From Bifidobacterium breve (GTDB taxonomy: Bacteria; Actinomycetota; Acidimicrobiia; Acidimicrobiales; Ilumatobacteraceae), in contig CAMBPP010000053.1 in NCBI GenBank assembly GCA_945869715.1, positions 1 through 8,949 on the forward strand: 8,949 bases of DNA. Reading direction: 5' to 3'. A program made the position numbers and the translations under genes. Positions within the stretch are counted from its first letter, which is position 1. Every line of letters begins with the position of its first letter. The notes under the pieces are model-generated. The model made no database searches, was not told the origin of the DNA, and was given only the letters and a program-made list of their open reading frames with translations. Positions 5,821 through 8,949 of this stretch are shown one piece after another.

Positions 5821-6674
5821 GATCATGCCTCGCCGGTGCCATCTCGTACTGTCGAGCATCGGGCATGACCGCTGGCGCATGGACCAAAGTCAACAATGCC
5901 GACAATGCCGAAGCGGTTTACTACCAAGCCAACACCATCTGCTTTTACCGGCTCGGGGCTCTCTGGTGCGCCTCACAAATGGGTGGCACTCCGTTAACCG
6001 CACGCCTCATTGGCATCATGCTGAAACCTCTTGAAGTCATCAACATGGCTGTCGACTTCACCAGCACACAGATGTTCTTTATCTTGCCAAACGGAATCCT
6101 GACCGCATTGGCCTCCATGATCAGTTGCACCGACTGTTATACGAGCGCCAGTGGCGTCATCTCACGACTCAGCGCCTTCAACACCTCGTCAGTCGACGCG
6201 TACAACGACGTGGTGTCAATCAACGGAACCACCAACTCGCTCGACTACCTCCCCATGACGATCCGGTCAGATGTGCGTGCCAACCGAGTAAACGCGACAG
6301 CAACTGTCAAGACCCAGTCTGGTGAGCCTCTCGTTGGAGCGTCGGTTCGCTGGACCGCACCTGACGTGCCCGGAACCCTCGGCAGCGGGAGCACGAAAAG
6401 CACAAGCGACAGTAATGGCGAAATTGCCATGTCGTTGTCGACAGGTCCGGTGGCGTTCACCGTCCAGAATGGGACGGTCAAGTTACAGACGCTCTTACCC
6501 CCTTCAAAAGGTTACAAAGCGACATACAAGATTTCTGGCGGCTGCCGCATCACTGGAACTTCATTGCAAACCCCAAATCGCGAGGCAACTTGCCGCCTCG
6601 TGATGACTCAAACTCGCACGGTGAAGAAAACAACGAAGAGACTAACTAAGACCGTGATCATCTCCATCAAGTGA
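5769..6674 (+). CDS. Ig-like/propeller-remnant surface protein, probably 5'-truncated
   Basis: A 301-codon frame begins at GTG 5769, overlapping the RCC1 stop by GTGA, with no Shine-Dalgarno and no signal peptide. The first third has paired Cys like worn RCC1 blades: C20-x7-C28 and C58-FYRLGALW-C67, the latter with the eight-residue spacing of the upstream propeller; ILPNGILTAL (105-114) is also blade-like. Residues about 172-255 (TVKTQSGEPLVGASVRW, TSDSNGEIAMSL) look like a bacterial Ig-like domain of invasin/Big_1 style. The end has C259 and C275 and a basic Lys/Thr tail. Such domains belong outside the cell, so the missing signal peptide suggests a truncated gene, or one once joined to upstream sequence. 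Base composition rises here: hand counts give 38 of 60 GC at 5821-5880, against 30 of 60 (3001-3060) and 25 of 60 (4381-4440) in the RCC1 gene. It may be a pseudogene or translationally coupled. Confidence 0.55.
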   Translation: MTPSWVDSGIIGITDADGSCLAGAISYCRASGMTAGAWTKVNNADNAEAVYYQANTICFYRLGALWCASQMGGTPLTARLIGIMLKPLEVINMAVDFTSTQMFFILPNGILTALASMISCTDCYTSASGVISRLSAFNTSSVDAYNDVVSINGTTNSLDYLPMTIRSDVRANRVNATATVKTQSGEPLVGASVRWTAPDVPGTLGSGSTKSTSDSNGEIAMSLSTGPVAFTVQNGTVKLQTLLPPSKGYKATYKISGGCRITGTSLQTPNREATCRLVMTQTRTVKKTTKRLTKTVIISIK

Positions 6675-6700
6675 GTTGTGCGAATCACAGCATGAAAAAG

Positions 6701-6727
6701 TTGAAGTCCCAATCTTCTGAGCCGTAG
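6701..6727 (-). repeat. Shorter tRNA-Arg fragment, att-like site 2
   Basis: These 27 bases match 2370-2396 at 24 positions in the same orientation, 4331 bp away; mismatches are at 6706, 6713 and 6721. On the minus strand they cover the anticodon loop (CTACGGC), the 3' anticodon stem (TCAGAA) and the start of the T arm (GGGACTTCAA). The T arm does not close, and no acceptor stem, CCA or 5' half is present. The site lies between the convergent 5769 ORF and gmd. Together with site 1 it brackets the RCC1 block. Confidence 0.65.
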
Positions 6728-6736
6728 TTCACTACG
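6723..6736. terminator. Short hairpin between convergent genes (weak terminator candidate)
   Basis: CGTAG-TTCA-CTACG is a perfect 5-bp stem with a 4-base loop, placed between the ends of the convergent 5769 ORF and gmd. It overlaps the right edge of att-like site 2. There is no T-run on either side, so any terminator role is weak. Confidence 0.2.
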
Positions 6737-6742
6737 AAACAA

Positions 6743-7729
6743 TTAACGGTGCAGCTTTGCACTTTCAATACGCAAATCATTTTCCACCATCATTTTCACT
6801 AACTCAGGGAAATTGACTTCTGGCGTCCAACCCAATTTGGTTTTCGCCTTGGTGGGGTCGCCAATGAGCAGATCTACTTCTGCTGGTCGGAAGAATTTTG
6901 GATCTTGGGTGACGTATGGGTGCCAGTCGGCAATGCCCACTTCAGCAAATGCCAACTCGAGGAATTCTTCAATGGAGTGCGTTTCGCCAGTGGCCACCAC
7001 GTAGTCGTCGGGCTCATCTTGTTGCAACATGAGCCACATGGCCTTCACGTAGTCGCCGGCATAACCCCAGTCGCGCTTGGCATCGAGGTTGCCGAGTGAA
7101 ATATCTTGTTGCACACCCAACTTGATGCGCGCAACAGCATTGGAAATTTTGCGGGTAACGAACTCAAGGCCACGACGTGGGCCTTCGTGGTTGAACAAAA
7201 TGCCAGAACAGGCATACATACCGTAGCTTTCGCGATAGTTCACGGTGATGTCGTGACCAAAAACTTTTGCACAGCCATAAGGCGAACGCGGGTGAAATGG
7301 CGTGAGTTCTGTTTGTGGCATTTCACGCACCTTGCCGAACATTTCCGAAGAAGAGGCCTGGTAAAAACGCATTGGGTTATTTTGAGCTCCACCCACCATA
7401 CGAATTGCTTCCAACATGCGCAATACGCCAAGACCAGTTGTGTTGGCGGTCAGTTCTGCCTGAATCCAAGAGAAATGTACAAAGGAAATTGCACCCAAGT
7501 TATAAATTTCGGTGGGCTGAGCGCGCTCAAGAGTAGACACCAAACTTGGTAGGTCGGTGAGGTCGCCCGATACCAACTCGACATATGGGAACTCATCACG
7601 CAAGAGTTCAGCACGAGCGTTGTTTTGGCCCTTGATCATGCCAAAGACTTCATAACCCTTTGAGTGCAAGAACTCTGCAAGGTGTTGTCCGTCTTGACCT
7701 GTAATGCCTGTAATTAATGCGCGTGCCAT
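6743..7729 (-). CDS. gmd: GDP-mannose 4,6-dehydratase
   Basis: This 328-residue enzyme of the extended short-chain dehydrogenase family converts GDP-mannose to GDP-4-keto-6-deoxymannose, the branch point to GDP-fucose, GDP-rhamnose, perosamine and related sugars, in the cytoplasm. Visible motifs: nucleotide-binding GITGQDGQ (8-15), SGDLTD (54-59), the active-site segment ASSSEMFG (125-132; S127 and E129 stand where E. coli Gmd has T132 and E134), Y151-xxx-K155 in SPYGCAK, NHEGPRRG (180-187), RDWGYAGDYVKAMW (219-232) and FRPAEVDLLIGDPTKAK (280-296). Length is close to the usual 320-370. The start is ATG 7729. It is convergent with the 5769 ORF and divergent from fbiA. No partner enzyme (Fcl, Rmd, Per) is in the window, so the final sugar is unknown; with the flippase and glycosyltransferase it probably feeds surface polysaccharide. 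Confidence 0.95.
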   Translation of the reverse strand: MARALITGITGQDGQHLAEFLHSKGYEVFGMIKGQNNARAELLRDEFPYVELVSGDLTDLPSLVSTLERAQPTEIYNLGAISFVHFSWIQAELTANTTGLGVLRMLEAIRMVGGAQNNPMRFYQASSSEMFGKVREMPQTELTPFHPRSPYGCAKVFGHDITVNYRESYGMYACSGILFNHEGPRRGLEFVTRKISNAVARIKLGVQQDISLGNLDAKRDWGYAGDYVKAMWLMLQQDEPDDYVVATGETHSIEEFLELAFAEVGIADWHPYVTQDPKFFRPAEVDLLIGDPTKAKTKLGWTPEVNFPELVKMMVENDLRIESAKLHR

Positions 7730-7736
7730 ATGAACG

Positions 7737-7764
7737 TTGACTCTAACAGTTGCGCCTCTACGAT
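7737..7764 (+). promoter_or_regulatory. Probable sigma-70-type promoter of fbiA
   Basis: TTGACT (7737-7742, 5 of 6 to TTGACA) and TACGAT (7759-7764, fits the actinobacterial TANNNT) are 16 bp apart in the 62-bp gap between divergent gmd and fbiA. Transcription would start near 7771, leaving a leader of about 20 bases. A GGAG (7779-7782) lies 9 bases before the fbiA ATG. The gmd promoter must share this gap, but I could not place it. Confidence 0.5.
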
Positions 7765-7791
7765 CAGGGAGATGATGTGGAGCAATAACCC

Positions 7792-8748
7792 ATGATTTGT
7801 GTCGTTTCCGGCGGGGTGGGCGCAGCTCGTTTCTTACGTGGTGCTCAACATGCCATTGCGCATAACAAACTCATGACAATTGTGAATACCGGCGACGACA
7901 CGTTGATGCATGGCTTGTCTATCTCCCCCGACCTCGACACCGTTACCTATACCGTGTCGGAGTCAATTGACCCCGAGCGCGGTTGGGGCCTTGCCAATGA
8001 AACATTTGTCACCATGGAAAACTTGGCACGTTTTACCGCTGTGCGCCCTACCCAATCGCTTGCCGGAGAATCGTGGTTTGGGTTAGGTAACCGTGACCTT
8101 GCTACACATTTCTATCGCACCACTCGCCTTGCCGAAGGCGCAACGCTTGCAGAAGTGACCGCAGAAATTACCCAAGCGTTTGATATTCCGTTTCGCATTT
8201 TGCCCATGACCAACGAACATGTTTCTACAATGGTCACCCTCGTTGACGGAAGTGAAATTTCATTTCAAGAATATTTTGTAAAATTACGCCATTCAGTTGC
8301 CATTCAAAGTGTTCGCTTTGCTGGCATTACTGATGCAACTGCACTCGGTCTCGACGACATGCGCACAGCCGATGCGGTCATTATTGCTCCATCAAACCCC
8401 ATCGTGTCCATTGGCCCCATGCGAGCGCTCAAGGACTTCGACGCAACACTGGCAGCGCGTCGCGACACTGTTGTAGCAATCTCGCCCATCGTTGCCGGAG
8501 CCGCGCTGAAGGGCCCTGCAGACCACATGATGAGTGAGTTAGGGCATGAGCCAAGCGTGGTCGGAATTGCTCGGCTGTATGCGCCCATTGCTTCTACTCT
8601 CGTTATTGACACCGCCGACGAACATCTCATATCAGCTGTAGAACGCGAAGGAATGCGCTGTGTTGCTACCGATACCATCATGAAAACCGCGGAAATATCT
8701 GCCACTCTCACCCGAACGTGCTTAAGCGTCATTGGCGTGGCAACATAA
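7792..8748 (+). CDS. fbiA: Fo phosphotransferase of coenzyme F420 synthesis (FbiA/CofD)
   Basis: This 318-residue protein matches the usual CofD/FbiA length. The enzyme transfers the phosphoenolpyruvyl (in actinobacteria) or phospholactyl group from its GDP-linked donor to the deazaflavin Fo, giving dehydro-F420-0 or F420-0, in the cytoplasm. Motifs: SGGVGAARFLRG (6-17, the GGxGxxR nucleotide loop), IVNTGDDTLMHGLSISPDLDT (30-50, acidic residues that hold metal and nucleotide), WFGLGNRDLATHF (95-107), and APSNPIVSIGPM (about 200-211, donor site). The start is ATG 7792 with GGAG 9 bases upstream and a promoter at 7737-7764. fbiB follows after 7 bases, the common actinobacterial fbiAB order. The Fo synthase fbiC and the guanylyltransferase fbiD are not in the window. 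Nothing is odd about the gene. Confidence 0.95.
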   Translation: MICVVSGGVGAARFLRGAQHAIAHNKLMTIVNTGDDTLMHGLSISPDLDTVTYTVSESIDPERGWGLANETFVTMENLARFTAVRPTQSLAGESWFGLGNRDLATHFYRTTRLAEGATLAEVTAEITQAFDIPFRILPMTNEHVSTMVTLVDGSEISFQEYFVKLRHSVAIQSVRFAGITDATALGLDDMRTADAVIIAPSNPIVSIGPMRALKDFDATLAARRDTVVAISPIVAGAALKGPADHMMSELGHEPSVVGIARLYAPIASTLVIDTADEHLISAVEREGMRCVATDTIMKTAEISATLTRTCLSVIGVAT

Positions 8749-8755
8749 GAGTCAT

Positions 8756-8949
8756 ATGAGCAAGTTAACCGCGTGGGGTGTTGAAGGAATTGGGGAAATT
8801 ATTCCCGGCATGCAACTAGGAGACATCATTGTTGAGGCATGCTCGGGCGAACCCAATGGGCCACTTCTCGACAACGATGTTTTGGTAGTGACACAAAAAA
8901 TTGTGTCGAAAGCAGAAGGTCGGCTCGTTGAAATTGACCCCGACGACCC
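8756..8949 (+). CDS. fbiB: F420-0:gamma-glutamyl ligase (FbiB/CofE), N-terminal part only
   Basis: Sixty-four complete codons are visible before the right edge cuts the gene. The start is ATG 8756, 7 bases after the fbiA stop, with only a weak AAGAG before it. The N-terminus shows the CofE pattern: WGVEGIGEIIPGMQLGDII (7-25), then DNDVLVVTQKIVSKAEGR (residues 40-57), whose QKIVSKAEG is the hallmark of the family. CofE/FbiB adds glutamates to F420-0 through gamma linkage using GTP. In mycobacteria FbiB also carries a C-terminal nitroreductase-like domain that reduces the dehydro form; whether this copy has it cannot be seen here, so it could be a stand-alone CofE. Confidence 0.92.
   Translation, partial: MSKLTAWGVEGIGEIIPGMQLGDIIVEACSGEPNGPLLDNDVLVVTQKIVSKAEGRLVEIDPDD

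Overview
The window looks like a chromosomal segment of an actinobacterium, most likely a moderate-GC member of the Acidimicrobiia (aquatic Ilumatobacteraceae-like). This assignment is an inference from the coenzyme F420 genes fbiA-fbiB, frequent GTG starts, weak Shine-Dalgarno signals, and a secreted RCC1-repeat protein with a Thr-rich stalk.

Left flank (1-2343): the 5' part of a family 2 glycosyltransferase runs off the left edge on the minus strand. Divergent from it are a small protein of unknown function and a 12-helix flippase of the MOP/Wzx type. These are surface-polysaccharide functions. The right flank (6743-7729, minus) continues the theme with GDP-mannose 4,6-dehydratase (gmd). 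Divergent from gmd, fbiA (complete) and the start of fbiB begin a coenzyme F420 operon, behind a recognisable promoter.

Centre (about 2352-6727): this block separates the flippase from gmd and looks like an accessory insertion. It is bounded by two imperfect direct copies (24 of 27 bases identical, 4331 bp apart) of the 3' half of a tRNA-Arg(ACG) gene in minus-strand orientation, the classical target of site-specific integrases. Neither copy belongs to a complete tRNA, and no integrase is present. Inside lie a 57-codon minus-strand ORF (possible remnant), a 1012-residue exported RCC1 protein, and a 301-codon ORF that overlaps it by 4 bases and looks like the 3' part of another surface protein.

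The RCC1 protein has a signal peptide, 13 tandem blades each with a Cys pair, a Thr/Ser/Pro stalk containing a 9-bp tandem repeat, a beta-sandwich-like module, and a C-terminal membrane anchor with five arginines. Its DNA shows two blade families: units 1-6 with variable loops, and units 8-13 at an exact 150-bp period. Between them are a degenerate unit 7 and an 11-bp perfect hairpin. The most interesting reading is a tRNA-targeted hotspot within a cell-surface polysaccharide region that carries a modular, rapidly evolving displayed beta-propeller.
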